DNA of 64,000 nt from Phycisphaerae bacterium RAS2 (GCA_007753915.1 CP036352.1:1-64000), one strand, 5' to 3'. Numbered from the stretch's first letter, positions 1 through 12,503 are shown. Numbers and translations: made by a program. The notes: generated from the sequence alone by a model not told the origin.

Positions 1-1338
1 ATGCAAACGTTGAATCAATCGCTTCAATCCGCGGTTTTGGAGTTGGTGCGCCGATGTCATCCCGCCATTTGTCGCGCGTGGTTTGGTGAACTGGTCGTCG
101 AAGACGCCCAGGGAGGCGAAATCACCGTCGTCGCCGCCAATGCCGCGCAACTGACCTACCTGCTCGAGCACTGTCGGCGGCCGCTGGTCGAAGCGGCCCA
201 GGCCGCCACGGGCCGGCTGGTCTCAGTGCGGTTCGTCCTGCCGGACGGCAGCGAGCCATCGACCGACGCCGGTGAGGAGGACGACGACCGCCCGTCCTTT
301 GAAAAAGACAGTGGCATCTTTCGCATCCACGGCGACTACACATTCGACCAGTTCGTGGTCGGCTTGTGCAACCGCATGGCGCACGCCAGTTGCATGGCCG
401 TCAGTGAATCGCCGGGCACGGTGTACAACCCTTTGTTCATTTATGGCAACGTCGGGCTGGGCAAGACCCACCTGCTCCACGCCATCTGGCACAAGGTCTT
501 GGATCGCTCGCCAGCCGCGCGCGTCATGTACCTCTCCAGCGAAACGTTCATGAATCACTTCATCGAGGCGATGGAGAAGGGGGCTTTGGACAGCTTCCGC
601 TTCCGCTATCGCCACGTCGATGTGCTCATGATTGACGACGTGCAGTTCCTCTCATCATGCGAGCGCACGCAGGACGAGTTTTTTCACACGTTCAATACGC
701 TGTATCAGGCACACAAGCAGATCGTCCTCTCGGGTGATCGGCCGCCTTCGGAGATCGTCGGCCTGGAAGACCGCCTCGTCAGCCGATTCAACTCCGGCTT
801 GGTGCTGCGGATTGATCCGCCCTGTCTTGAGACGCGCATGGCGATCATTCGCAAGAAGTGCCGCGCGCGACGGATGGAGATCCCGGAAGACGTCGCGATG
901 TACCTGGCCACGCGGCTCAAGTCCAACGCCCGCGAGCTGGAAGGGGCGCTCAATCGACTTCACAGCATGTCCACACTGGATTCCCGCATCATTGACATGA
1001 ACCTCGCGCGGGAATGCCTCGGGCAGGATTCCTCTGAAGCCCGACGCCAGATTCGAGTCCAGGACATCCTTGGAATCGTGACGGAAAAGTTCGATGTGAA
1101 GCTTTCCGACTTGCAGGGCCGACGCCGTAGTCGATCCATCGCCCTGCCGAGGCAGGTCTGCATGTACCTCGCCCGGCAGCTGACGTCCCACAGCTTGGAA
1201 GAGATCGGCGGGTTTTTCGGCGGGCGCGATCACACCACCGTCCTGCACGCCAACCGGCTGATCACCGAGCGGCGTAGCGCCGACGCGGCCTTCCAGGCGC
1301 GGCTCGAGGACATTGAGGCATCGCTGCGCCAGGGATAG
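1..1338 (+). CDS. dnaA: Chromosomal replication initiator protein DnaA
   Basis: AAA+ initiator that binds DnaA boxes at the origin and opens the duplex for helicase loading. The 445-residue length is normal. Walker A GNVGLGKTH is at residues 149-157 and Walker B MIDDVQF at about 210-216. The C-terminal domain IV carries the DNA-binding signature GGRDHTTVLHANRLI at about 407-421. A weakly conserved N-terminal domain (about 1-85) is followed by an acidic linker (about 87-98). The ATG is the first base of the window, so no upstream promoter or ribosome site can be seen. dnaN follows after 357 bp, the usual dnaA-dnaN order. Confidence 0.97.
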   Translation: MQTLNQSLQSAVLELVRRCHPAICRAWFGELVVEDAQGGEITVVAANAAQLTYLLEHCRRPLVEAAQAATGRLVSVRFVLPDGSEPSTDAGEEDDDRPSFEKDSGIFRIHGDYTFDQFVVGLCNRMAHASCMAVSESPGTVYNPLFIYGNVGLGKTHLLHAIWHKVLDRSPAARVMYLSSETFMNHFIEAMEKGALDSFRFRYRHVDVLMIDDVQFLSSCERTQDEFFHTFNTLYQAHKQIVLSGDRPPSEIVGLEDRLVSRFNSGLVLRIDPPCLETRMAIIRKKCRARRMEIPEDVAMYLATRLKSNARELEGALNRLHSMSTLDSRIIDMNLARECLGQDSSEARRQIRVQDILGIVTEKFDVKLSDLQGRRRSRSIALPRQVCMYLARQLTSHSLEEIGGFFGGRDHTTVLHANRLITERRSADAAFQARLEDIEASLRQG

Positions 1339-1695
1339 CGTCTTCGCGGCTTGTGTAGACGGCTGTTGGATCGCGTGGAAAAACTGACGGTGCAGGGCGG
1401 GTGGGCGACGAGCGTTTACGAGAGCTTCCATCCACTGTGCGTCAGTCGCGGTGAAAACAGGAGTTACGCACAAGGCGTTTTACAGGGTCGCGACGTTGGA
1501 CGGTCCGTGCAATCGGGTGTAAGATTCTGTCCGCGAAATGGTTAGTTGAATCAGGCCGCCAACGGGGCGGTCGACACAGGCCTTACTAACGTATACGACG
1601 ACAAGAATTTCTATTCGGCGGATGGAAGCAAGCGCCGGACAATGTGAATGAGTGACCGGTAAGCCGCCGGTTTTGTTGAATGCTGGGAAGTAACC
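1339..1695. other. dnaA-dnaN intergenic region, possible origin segment (weak)
   Basis: A gene-free stretch of 357 bp. It has three sequences one mismatch away from TTNTNCACA on either strand, at 1352-1360, 1464-1472 and 1643-1651. About one such near match is expected by chance in this length, so this is not evidence for an origin. No AT-rich unwinding stretch or iteron cluster is visible. The dnaN promoter should lie here, but no convincing -35/-10 pair was found. Confidence 0.3.
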
Positions 1696-2790
1696 ATGAA
1701 ATGCGTTATTGATCGAGCTGCGTTGCTGGAGGCCCTCGCGGCAACGTCGAGCGTCCTCCTGACCCGTACCCCCAAGCCGATCCTCCAGTGCATCCGTGTC
1801 ACGGCGGAAAAGCAGGGCGTGATCCTGACGGCCTACGATCAGGAAGTCGGCCTGCGCTGCGTGGTGAAGCAGGTCGATGTGACCAAGACGGGCGAAACGC
1901 TGGTCCCCGGCGACCGCCTGTTCTCGATCGTGCGGGAATCGGCCGACGAGACGCTGTCGTTCGAAACCGATGGCGACGTGCTCCAGGTTCGCGGAGCCGA
2001 CAGCTATTTCAAGATCAACGGACAGAATGTGCGCGAGTACCCGCCGGTGCCCGACATGGAGGGCGAGCCGGACTTCGTCGTAAAGGTGGCAGCCTTGCGC
2101 GAGGCGGTCGACAAGACCCTGTTCGCCGCGGCGCGCGAGAACACGCGCTACGCCATCAACGGCGTCCTATGGGAGAAGAGCGGCAAGCATGTGAACCTTG
2201 TCGCGACCGACGGCCGGCGGCTGGCAATGTCAGGCGTCTCGCTGGAGAAGGCCGTCGGCGAGGATCGCTCAGCGATTGTCCCGACGAAGGCGCTATCGCT
2301 GCTGGGCAAGCTGCACTTCGACGCCGACGAAGCGATGGACGTGCAGATCAAGCAAAACCAGGTGTTGCTGCGCACGTCGCGGGCGACGATCAGCAGCGTG
2401 CTGGTCGAAGGGCATTTCCCGAAGTACCAGGACGTCATCCCGCGCGATAACGACAAGAAGATTCCGCTGCAGACCGAGGCGTTTCGCAGCGCCGTGCGCC
2501 GGGCCGCCCTGCTGGCCAACATGGAATCCAAGGGCGTGCGCATCGCCATTTCGAGCGAGGGCATGGTGCTGACCAGCCGTTCGCCGGAGCAGGGCGAGGC
2601 GCGCATCAACGTGACGGTGGATTACAAGGGCACGCCGATCGAGATCGGTTTCAATCCCGAGTTTTTGCTGGACGCGTTGAAGGTGTGTGACGCCGAGATC
2701 GTGCTGGAGTTGAAAGACCCGGGTCGCCCCGGCGTTTTCAAGAGCGGGCCGCATTTCACGTATGTGGTCATGCCGGTGAACTTGTCCTGA
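1696..2790 (+). CDS. dnaN: DNA polymerase III beta sliding clamp
   Basis: Ring-shaped processivity clamp that tethers the replicative polymerase and other partners to DNA. The 364 residues match the three repeated clamp folds of the family. Typical segments are FKINGQNVREYPPVP near residue 98, an NGVLWEK-VATDGRRLA stretch near 155-177, and the C-terminal end YVVMPVNLS, the usual VMPMR(L) region. The ATG has a short purine-rich site (GGGAAG) a few bases upstream. The gene sits between dnaA and a DUF721 gene, as in many bacterial replication loci. Confidence 0.97.
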   Translation: MKCVIDRAALLEALAATSSVLLTRTPKPILQCIRVTAEKQGVILTAYDQEVGLRCVVKQVDVTKTGETLVPGDRLFSIVRESADETLSFETDGDVLQVRGADSYFKINGQNVREYPPVPDMEGEPDFVVKVAALREAVDKTLFAAARENTRYAINGVLWEKSGKHVNLVATDGRRLAMSGVSLEKAVGEDRSAIVPTKALSLLGKLHFDADEAMDVQIKQNQVLLRTSRATISSVLVEGHFPKYQDVIPRDNDKKIPLQTEAFRSAVRRAALLANMESKGVRIAISSEGMVLTSRSPEQGEARINVTVDYKGTPIEIGFNPEFLLDALKVCDAEIVLELKDPGRPGVFKSGPHFTYVVMPVNLS

Positions 2791-2811
2791 CGCGCGAGGT
2801 CGTGCATTCGC

Positions 2812-5822
<3,011 letters not shown>

Positions 5823-5905
5823 TTCGCTCCGAAACGCCCCGACGCAGCCGATTCGCCGCGTGGTTTGAGCGCACGCCGCGGCCGGGCCTCGCGCTCGTCG
5901 CGCTG

Positions 5906-7645
5906 GTGGTGGTCTTCTACGCGCCGTCGCTCTTCACCGATTTCATGCTGGACGACCATCGCATGCTGCGCGTGTTGCGAGAGTATCGCGACGGGCTGCG
6001 CGAGACGCCGATGGTGTATGACTTTCTCGCTGGCGACGGGCAGAATGCCGCGCAGCGCGAGGCCGGCATCTACCCGTGGTGGATGATGGACGGGTTGAAA
6101 TATCGCCACCTGCGGCCGACGGCATCGTGGATGCTCTACGGCGAGTATGTGTTGTTCGGCGAGCGGGCGATGGGGTTTCGTGCTGTTGGTGTGGCGCTGT
6201 ATGCGGTCGGCGTGGTGTTGTTGTTGCACGTGTTTCGGCTGGCATCGGGCGATGAGCGCGTAGCGCGGTGGGCGGCGCTGGTGTTCGCGCTGGCGGCGAG
6301 CCACGTGATTCCCGTGGTGTTCATCTCGGCGCATTGCGATCTGATCGCGCTCGTCGCGGCGGGCGGTGTGCTTGTGCTGACCGGCAACTTCGTGCGGCGC
6401 GGCGGCGCGGCGCCGCTTGTTGGCGCGGCGGTGCTGCTGCTGATCGGCCTCGGCGCGAAAGAGGCGATGCTGCCGGTGACGATTGCGCCGGCGCTGTGGT
6501 GGCTGATTCTTGGTCGCAAAGCCGGGACAAACGGAACAACGCGCCGCGCGGCGATCGCTACCGGAGCGATGCTCGCCATCGGGCTCGCTTGGCTCGCGTA
6601 CTACACGCGCGGGGGCTATGGCTCGAACACGCTTGCCATGATGGACCCGCTGCGGCATTCGCGTGAATACCTCGCGGCGCTTCCGTCGCGAGCCGTGTTG
6701 CTACTGGGGACGTGGCTCTTGCCGCTCAATCCGTTTCTGCCGGAGATTGTCGAAGGCGGTCGGCGATGGCTGATGCCGCTGATGTGGTTTGATCTGGCCG
6801 CGCTGGGGGTGGTGGCGGCGCTGTTCCTTCGGCGATGGCGGCGCGTGCAGGGTGTCGGAATTATGGCACTCTGGCCGATCTTGTTTCTGCCGATCCTCGC
6901 TTGCACACCGCCGGATGATCGCGTGATGATCCTGCCGTCGATCGGCCTGGCGTATCTGGCGGGCGTGTGGCTCACGGGCCGGTGGGGCGGCCAGCATTCA
7001 GGCGTGTCGGCCGACCGCGCGGGAGAATCCTGCGGAGCGTTCGCGCGCGATGGCCGATTGCTGCGAGTGCCGCTGGTCCTGTTCGTGTGGCTGCAAGTGA
7101 TGACCGGCGCGTTGAACATGGCGGCGGCTCCGTTCACCGAGTGGGAGGCCCAGCGCAACCTGCGCGTCATGGCGGATGTGCTGAATAGCGACCGAGCCTC
7201 AAGCGGACCGGCGGAGCCGGCGCGGCAGGATCAACCGTGGATCATCGTGCTGAACGCGCGCCGGATGGTCGAGCCGCTCTTCATGCAGGATCGATTCAAT
7301 CGCACGGTCGGCCCCGGTCGGGTGGCGGTGTTGTGCGACGTTGGCGATCCGAAGGTGACGCGCGTGGATGGCTTTACGCTTCGCATCGAGGCGACGAACA
7401 CACCGCTGCTGACGACGTATCTCGGCATGATGGGCACGCCGCGCGGTCGGCCGCGGCAGGTGGGTGATGCTCTCGGCGTGGGCGAATACGAAGTACGCGT
7501 GGTGGAAGTGCGCGACGGCGAAGTTCACGCAGCGGAAATTCGATTCCGCGAATCACTGGACAGCGGGAGGTACCATTTCTGGTGGAGCGAGCCTTCCGGC
7601 CCGCCGAGGCGATGGACGCCGGAAACCAACACGCTATCGCCGTAG
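5906..7645 (+). CDS. Multi-pass membrane protein, GT-C type glycosyltransferase-like
   Basis: 579 residues with about ten hydrophobic helices. Near the N-terminus a DFMLDDHRML segment places paired Asp residues in the first extracytoplasmic loop, as in GT-C lipid-dependent glycosyltransferases of the PMT/TMTC kind. The C-terminal third is soluble. The family assignment is inferred from topology and the DD motif. The GTG at 5906 is the first standard start in frame, but it cuts into the first helix; the frame stays open back to the gyrB end with hydrophobic residues from about 5885. The true start is probably an unusual codon upstream, for example ATT at 5822 overlapping the gyrB stop. Confidence 0.6.
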   Translation: MVVFYAPSLFTDFMLDDHRMLRVLREYRDGLRETPMVYDFLAGDGQNAAQREAGIYPWWMMDGLKYRHLRPTASWMLYGEYVLFGERAMGFRAVGVALYAVGVVLLLHVFRLASGDERVARWAALVFALAASHVIPVVFISAHCDLIALVAAGGVLVLTGNFVRRGGAAPLVGAAVLLLIGLGAKEAMLPVTIAPALWWLILGRKAGTNGTTRRAAIATGAMLAIGLAWLAYYTRGGYGSNTLAMMDPLRHSREYLAALPSRAVLLLGTWLLPLNPFLPEIVEGGRRWLMPLMWFDLAALGVVAALFLRRWRRVQGVGIMALWPILFLPILACTPPDDRVMILPSIGLAYLAGVWLTGRWGGQHSGVSADRAGESCGAFARDGRLLRVPLVLFVWLQVMTGALNMAAAPFTEWEAQRNLRVMADVLNSDRASSGPAEPARQDQPWIIVLNARRMVEPLFMQDRFNRTVGPGRVAVLCDVGDPKVTRVDGFTLRIEATNTPLLTTYLGMMGTPRGRPRQVGDALGVGEYEVRVVEVRDGEVHAAEIRFRESLDSGRYHFWWSEPSGPPRRWTPETNTLSP

Positions 7646-7662
7646 GGTCCGCTGTGCGGACC
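7646..7662. repeat. Short perfect hairpin, REP-like
   Basis: GGTCCGC-TGT-GCGGACC, a 7-bp perfect stem starting right at the stop of the upstream membrane-protein gene, between convergent genes. No T-run follows, so it is not a standard terminator. It resembles short extragenic palindromes. Repetition cannot be judged inside this window, where I see one copy. Confidence 0.4.
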
Positions 7663-7725
7663 GATGTGCAATCCGAGCCGCGACCGTTAGGGAGCGCCGC
7701 GCGGCGCGTGAAACAACAATCAGCG

Positions 7726-8445
7726 TTAGATCCCGAGTCGATTGAAAACATCAGTCCAATAAGTGGGTGACGGGCTATTCTTAACAAAACGATTAAGGAC
7801 TCGTTGTGCGTGTAATTTCAGCAAAGAGTCGTCATACAAAACTTTTGTGAGATGGGGTCTGCGCCGCCGCAGGGTCGGCGGATATTGGCTCGCTATCTCG
7901 AGAACCCAGGCTGACTTGAGCGGGTCGTCGGGCGACTTTACCAAGTCCTCCACGAACTCATCAACCCAATCGCCGTGAGTTTTCTTCTCTGCGAATTGAA
8001 CTAGGATTTCGATTACGGAATAGCAATTGCTTACAATGTCGTTATACTCAAGCCCCCACCCCCTATCCTGACACGCCTCTTTATCATAATGGACTACCTC
8101 GAAGCTCTTTGTCCATTTTCGCAAGCAGTCAAACACACACTTCTTGGTAGGCCCCAGCAAGCCATCCCGACTCAGCTGCTCCGAGTGCATGGAAATGAAG
8201 TCAACAACCCCCAGGAAAAACTCTCCATAGTTCTCGCGCTGCTCGAATATATAGTTGATTGCCAGCGGAAGAAAATAGACTTGTTTCTGGTACATAGTGC
8301 CCGGCCATTCGGCTGAAAACACCTCGCGAAAGTGTCGCCAGCTCAATTGCGTGTTCGGCGTTTCAAGTACCGCGTTCAGGTATTCGGCGACGAGTTCGCC
8401 GGGGTCCAGAAACTGTTCCGGCCGAGGATAGGGAGTGCGAAACAA
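7726..8445 (-). CDS. Hypothetical protein paired with a DNA methyltransferase
   Basis: 239 residues, not recognised. The composition is clearly AT-richer than neighbouring genes, which suggests transfer. It appears mostly helical and rich in aromatic residues, with no signal peptide or membrane segment. No PD-(D/E)xK, HNH or GIY-YIG motif is visible. The only reasonable start is TTG at 8443-8445, 15 bp after the methyltransferase stop and in frame with it, so translation may depend on coupling. The pairing raises the possibility of a cognate restriction or accessory function, but the sequence gives no direct support. Confidence 0.6.
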   Translation of the reverse strand: MFRTPYPRPEQFLDPGELVAEYLNAVLETPNTQLSWRHFREVFSAEWPGTMYQKQVYFLPLAINYIFEQRENYGEFFLGVVDFISMHSEQLSRDGLLGPTKKCVFDCLRKWTKSFEVVHYDKEACQDRGWGLEYNDIVSNCYSVIEILVQFAEKKTHGDWVDEFVEDLVKSPDDPLKSAWVLEIASQYPPTLRRRRPHLTKVLYDDSLLKLHAQRVLNRFVKNSPSPTYWTDVFNRLGI

Positions 8446-8460
8446 AGTATCGCCCCACGC

Positions 8461-9471
8461 TCACGGCATCAACATCGATGTCGATTCCACGCCGCTTCGC
8501 TTCCTTCGGGGCGATCGCGACTGGTTGGTGTTTGAGGTGCTCGCCAGCGCCCGCCCTTTGCGCGTTGCCGGCGCGGTTGTCAGCGGGTCGGCCGGACCGG
8601 TGAGCGGATCGCCCGGTTTGATGGATTTGAGTCGTTCGACGATGTTCGCGGCATATTCCTTTGACAACTCAAAGCCGACGAACTTGCGCCCCAGTTTTTT
8701 TGCAACCGCCAGCGTCGTGCCGCTGCCTCCGAACGGGTCGAGCACGGTCTCGCCCTCGCGCGAGCACGCGCGGATGATGCGGCCGAGCAGTTGTTCGGGC
8801 ATCTGGCAGCCGTGCCAGCCGCGGCGCTCGTTGAACGTGCCGGCCACGCGCGAGAAGTACCACACATCGCTGCCTGGCGGGAATCGATCGGGAATGTCCT
8901 GCGGGCGCAGCACGAAGCCGTCGACCGTCGGTACTTCCGGCGGCAGCGGCGGCGCAATCATCCAGGTGTCATCGGGCAGTCGGCCGCGCGAATCGGCCCG
9001 CTTGTCGGCATAGACAAGTTGCCGCGCGGACGGCACACGCACGTCATCGGCGTTGAACGTGAACGCCTTGGCGTCCTTGGTGAAGTAGAACAGGTGTGCA
9101 TGGCTGCGCGTGAACTTGTGCGTGCAATGGACGCCGAAGGTGTAGAACCAGATGACCCAACTTCGCATGTGGAAGCCGACTTCGCGTGTCGCAAGCACTT
9201 TCAGTTCAGCGGCGTATTCATCGCCGATGGCAAGCCAGAACGCGCCGTCGGGTTTCAACACGCGATGCACGCCGGCGATCCATTTCCGGCACCACGCAAC
9301 GTATTCGTCCGCTGCGCGGCGGTCGTCGTACACATCGTAGTCGTAACCGATGTTGAATGGCGGATCGGCGAAGGCGAGATCGACGGAGCCTTCGGGCGTG
9401 GCGGCCAAGCCCTCGAGGCAATCGATGTTGTGAATGGCGTTGAGTCTGGGTGGGCGTTTCATTGCGTCCAT
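8461..9471 (-). CDS. DNA methyltransferase (N4-cytosine/N6-adenine, beta-type motif order)
   Basis: 336-residue site-specific DNA methyltransferase using SAM. Catalytic motif IV is DPPFNIGY at residues 36-43, and the SAM-binding motif [10 protein letters not shown] lies near 245-253. Motif IV before motif I is the beta-class order. A DPPF tetrad fits N6-adenine or N4-cytosine methylation. The basic tail after about residue 290 (KKLGRKF...RSPRRKRSG) may bind DNA. An internal ATG at 9462 is an alternative start. The unknown gene at 7726-8445 follows directly in the same direction. No recognisable endonuclease is adjacent, so it is either an orphan methylase or part of an undescribed pair. Confidence 0.88.
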   Translation of the reverse strand: MDAMKRPPRLNAIHNIDCLEGLAATPEGSVDLAFADPPFNIGYDYDVYDDRRAADEYVAWCRKWIAGVHRVLKPDGAFWLAIGDEYAAELKVLATREVGFHMRSWVIWFYTFGVHCTHKFTRSHAHLFYFTKDAKAFTFNADDVRVPSARQLVYADKRADSRGRLPDDTWMIAPPLPPEVPTVDGFVLRPQDIPDRFPPGSDVWYFSRVAGTFNERRGWHGCQMPEQLLGRIIRACSREGETVLDPFGGSGTTLAVAKKLGRKFVGFELSKEYAANIVERLKSIKPGDPLTGPADPLTTAPATRKGRALASTSNTNQSRSPRRKRSGVESTSMLMP

Positions 9472-9530
9472 GCCGCGGCGCGAACCGCGCCGTGTTCCTC
9501 TTGATCAATCCATCGTAGCGACCGCGCGCG

Positions 9531-9555
9531 CGAAAAGAAAGCCCCGGCCGGGCTT
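9531..9555 (-). terminator. Rho-independent terminator of the acyltransferase gene
   Basis: Perfect 6-bp stem AAGCCC/GGGCTT with a 5-base loop at 9539-9555. Read on the minus strand it is followed by a T-rich tail (TTTCTTTTCG, 9531-9540). It lies about 80 bases after the stop of the gene at 9633-10331 and would end that transcript before the methyltransferase gene. Confidence 0.65.
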
Positions 9556-9632
9556 GGCCATGGCCTTTGGGAGCGATCCTGCCCTGCGCGAATGATCCGA
9601 AGCGCGGGAGGGTTCCAAAGATTTGGGTGGTA

Positions 9633-10331
9633 TTAAACCGGGACCGAGGCTGTGATTTTTCCGGGCCGGCCCATCAGGTCGGCGAACTCGTCGGCGTTCG
9701 GAGCCTCCTTGATGGATCGCGCCGGCACACCGACGACCGTCGACATCGGCGTCACGTCGCGCGTGACCACCGCGCCCGCGCCGACGACCGACTCGAACCC
9801 GACGCGAACGTTCTGAACGACCGTCGCGCCGATGCCGATGAATGCACCGCTCTCGACGGTGACGTGACCCGCGAGGCGCACACCGGGGCAGATGTGCACG
9901 GCCGTGCCGATCATCGACTCGTGATCGACGATGCAGCCGGTGTTGAGAATGGCATAGTCGCCGATTTGACAGTGCGCACAAACCATCGCGCCGGCGGCAA
10001 TGACGACGCCGCGGCCGATGGAAGCGTTGCCGGCGAGCTGCGCCGACGGATGAATCGCCGAGAGCACCTCAAAGCTGTTTTCGTGGAGCGCCTCCGCCAT
10101 GGCGCGGCGGACGCCGTTGTCGCCGATGGCGACGACCGCGGCGCGGATGCCGCGCGCGTGCAGTTCGGGCAAAGCGTCGAGATCGCCGAGGACGGGCAGA
10201 CCGTCGACCCGTCGGCCGCGCAGCTTGGGGTTGCTGTCAATGAACCCGACAGGCTTGTGCTGCTTGGCCTGTTGGAGAATATCGAGCACGACTCGTCCGT
10301 GTCCGCCCGCGCCGAAGATGACGAGTTCCAT
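9633..10331 (-). CDS. NeuD/PglD-type sugar O-acyltransferase
   Basis: 232 residues. The N-terminal Rossmann-like domain starts ELVIFGAGGHGRVVLDIL (residues 2-19), the nucleotide-sugar binding half of PglD/NeuD enzymes. The C-terminal half (about 95-210) has hexapeptide repeats of a left-handed beta helix, with the family His in NTGCIVDHES. Such enzymes acetylate amino sugars for surface polysaccharide or glycan decoration using acetyl-CoA. The start at 10331 has a GGAG site seven bases upstream; the frame is open further upstream but without a family match. It is divergent from the export locus, so a role in the same polysaccharide is plausible but inferred. Confidence 0.85.
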   Translation of the reverse strand: MELVIFGAGGHGRVVLDILQQAKQHKPVGFIDSNPKLRGRRVDGLPVLGDLDALPELHARGIRAAVVAIGDNGVRRAMAEALHENSFEVLSAIHPSAQLAGNASIGRGVVIAAGAMVCAHCQIGDYAILNTGCIVDHESMIGTAVHICPGVRLAGHVTVESGAFIGIGATVVQNVRVGFESVVGAGAVVTRDVTPMSTVVGVPARSIKEAPNADEFADLMGRPGKITASVPV

Positions 10332-10790
10332 GGTGTGCTCCAGACGGCCGATCGCCGGGCCCTGCAGGCAGCGCGGCTGAACGGGCAGGTCTATCAAGGG
10401 GTATCGGTGAGGGGTTGCGGCGCACTGAACCGGACGAGCATTTGTCGCGTAGAGAATGGGGCCTGCGCGGGGGCGAAGCCGAGGAAGGTTCGAGAAAAAA
10501 ACATGGGATGGGGTTGATACGAGCAGTTCGCGTGAAAACCGAACTGGCGCAGCGTAGAGGCGCGAGCTTATCGGTCGAAGCGGCGGGAATTGCGCGGCGC
10601 AGGATGAGTTTGCGCGTGTGGCGGATCGCGCAGGTTTTTGGGGTCGAGGCGACGAAATAGCTTTTATCGGGTCGCAGCGGTGACGATAAAAGCGGTCGAA
10701 GCGATAAACAGAATCGCGGGACCCAGAAGCATGGGCAGGAGAACCGCTGTGACAGGGCAAACTCGGACGATCCACGCAACAGGTACGAAA
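10332..10790. promoter_or_regulatory. Divergent control region with a 10-bp inverted repeat
   Basis: A gene-free region of 459 bp between the divergent acyltransferase and export-lipoprotein genes. It contains a perfect inverted repeat GCTTTTATCG (10660-10669) and CGATAAAAGC (10684-10693) with a 14-base spacer. Related fragments TATCGGTCGAAGCGG and GCGATAAACAG lie nearby at about 10568 and 10699. This looks like an operator for a dimeric regulator. No clear -35/-10 pair is visible. Confidence 0.45.
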
Positions 10791-12503
10791 ATGGGCATCG
10801 CGAATCATCGGGCGCTGCGGGGTGTCGGCATGGCGACATGCCTCGTGTTTGTGCTCGTGGTCGGTCTGGCATGCAGCCCGGCGGGAGAATCCAGCAACTG
10901 GATGATGAACGGGTTCCTCGATCCGTCGCAGGTCGGTCAGTTTCGGGGCGAGAAACGCAATGAAGTGCGCAGCGTCATCAGCATTCTCGAAGAGCCGATG
11001 GGCATCCCCAACACCGAGGAACCGACGCCGGACGATCATGTCGCACGCTTTGAGGAAACGCGCATCGCCCCGGGCGACGCGGTCAACATCACAATCTTTG
11101 AATTGATGGCGGCCGGCCAGGCGTCGGAGACGCAGGTTCGTGTCGGCAATTCAGGTTACGAGACCATTCCGGGAATCGGCCGTGTGCGCTTGCTGGGTTT
11201 TACGCCCGGCGAACTTGAAATGGAGATCAAACGCTATCTGAAGGAGCAGGACATTCTTGCCGACGCGGATGTGCAGGTGACGCTCCTCGATGTGCGCAGT
11301 CTTCAATACTCGATTCTTGGATCGGTTCAGCGGCCCGGAACATTTGTCCTGCCGCGGCCCGATTACCGCCTGCTTCAGGCAGTGGCGGAGGCCGGTGGGA
11401 TCAGCCCCTTGATCGAGAAAGTATATGTTTTTAGAAAAGGCGAGCCGGCCCCCGATGAGGCCGGTGCCGTCGGCACGGCTAATCCAGCGCCGGCCGGTCA
11501 GCTAACGTATCATCTCTCCGATGTGGGGCGATCGGGCGGGGGGCTTCCGTTCAAGCAGCCGACGGCAAGCGGCGCGTCGGAAGATCAGGATGTGCCAACG
11601 TCGTCGACCAGTGAACCGCCGCCGTCCACTGGCGGGGGGCTCGGTCTTGAGCCGCCGCCGGCCTCGGACATGCCCGGGCTGGCGAGCGAAACGCCAACTT
11701 CGACAACGACATCGGCTGCTACTCTGTCTCCTGAATCAATGCCGACGGATCAACCGGCCGTCAGTCAGGCGGCAGTGGATGAAATGGAAATTCTGGAGGG
11801 CCGCACGGGAACCTCGCAACCCTCCATTAGCTGGGACCCGGCGCGAGGCGGCTGGGTGATTGAAGGAGCACCGGTGGATCAGTTGCCGGGAGCGGAGTCG
11901 CCGGCCGGCTCACAGCCAACCGGTCAGTTGCCGCCGACTCCTCCGGGCATCTTCGCGGGCGGCGCAGAGGAGCGGACACGGATCATCGAGATTCCCGCGA
12001 AGGAACTGATGGAGGGTGACGGTCGTTACAACATTGTGGTGCGTCCGTTCGACGTGATTCAGGTTCCGCCGGGAGCGGTCGGGGAGTACTACATTCAAGG
12101 GAACGTCGCACGTCCCGGGGCGTATGGGATGAACGGGCGCCGGCCGACGTTGAAAGAGGCGATCGCCAGCGCGGGCGGGTTCGGGGCGTTGGCTTGGCCC
12201 TCGCGCGTGGACCTGATCCGGCGAGTCAGCCAGGACGAAGAGCAGATCATTCAGGTGAATCTGGACGCGATTTACGCGGGCGAAGCGCCGGATCTTTATC
12301 TGAAGCCGAACGATCTTGTGAACGTCGGATCGTCGCCTGCGGCGGTCTTCCTGGCGGTGTTGCGAAACGCGTTTCGATTTACGTATGGGTTCGGGTTCGT
12401 GTATGATCGCAACTTCGCGGACGCGGACAGCTTTGGCGCGAAAGAGTCGGTCAAGACGCGGCGATTGCAGGAAGCACAGATTCGCGGCTTGCCATCCAAC
12501 TAG
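10791..12503 (+). CDS. Polysaccharide export outer-membrane lipoprotein (Wza-like)
   Basis: 570 residues. The N-terminal hydrophobic segment ends in VVGLAC (Cys28), a lipoprotein-like cleavage site. The polysaccharide-export domain starts near residue 90 (RIAPGDAVNITIFE) and an SLBB-like domain follows (SILGSVQRPGTFVLPRPDYRLLQAV). An unusual Pro/Ser/Thr-rich insert of roughly 200 residues (nt about 11440-11990) separates this from a second SLBB-like domain (YYIQGNVARPGAYGMNG). The protein should form the outer-membrane exit for polysaccharide. The start at 10791 gives a sensible signal peptide; an upstream open extension lacks one. It heads the exosortase locus. Confidence 0.87.
   Translation: MGIANHRALRGVGMATCLVFVLVVGLACSPAGESSNWMMNGFLDPSQVGQFRGEKRNEVRSVISILEEPMGIPNTEEPTPDDHVARFEETRIAPGDAVNITIFELMAAGQASETQVRVGNSGYETIPGIGRVRLLGFTPGELEMEIKRYLKEQDILADADVQVTLLDVRSLQYSILGSVQRPGTFVLPRPDYRLLQAVAEAGGISPLIEKVYVFRKGEPAPDEAGAVGTANPAPAGQLTYHLSDVGRSGGGLPFKQPTASGASEDQDVPTSSTSEPPPSTGGGLGLEPPPASDMPGLASETPTSTTTSAATLSPESMPTDQPAVSQAAVDEMEILEGRTGTSQPSISWDPARGGWVIEGAPVDQLPGAESPAGSQPTGQLPPTPPGIFAGGAEERTRIIEIPAKELMEGDGRYNIVVRPFDVIQVPPGAVGEYYIQGNVARPGAYGMNGRRPTLKEAIASAGGFGALAWPSRVDLIRRVSQDEEQIIQVNLDAIYAGEAPDLYLKPNDLVNVGSSPAAVFLAVLRNAFRFTYGFGFVYDRNFADADSFGAKESVKTRRLQEAQIRGLPSN

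Noticed and set aside
1339-1695. Replication origin with DnaA boxes
   Set aside because: Only three one-mismatch boxes, close to the number expected by chance, and no AT-rich unwinding element.
7646-7662. Terminator of the GT-C membrane-protein gene
   Set aside because: Good stem but no T-run on either strand; kept only as a short repeat-like hairpin.
7726-8445. Restriction endonuclease partner of the methyltransferase
   Set aside because: No PD-(D/E)xK, HNH, GIY-YIG or PLD motif could be found, so it is not called a nuclease.
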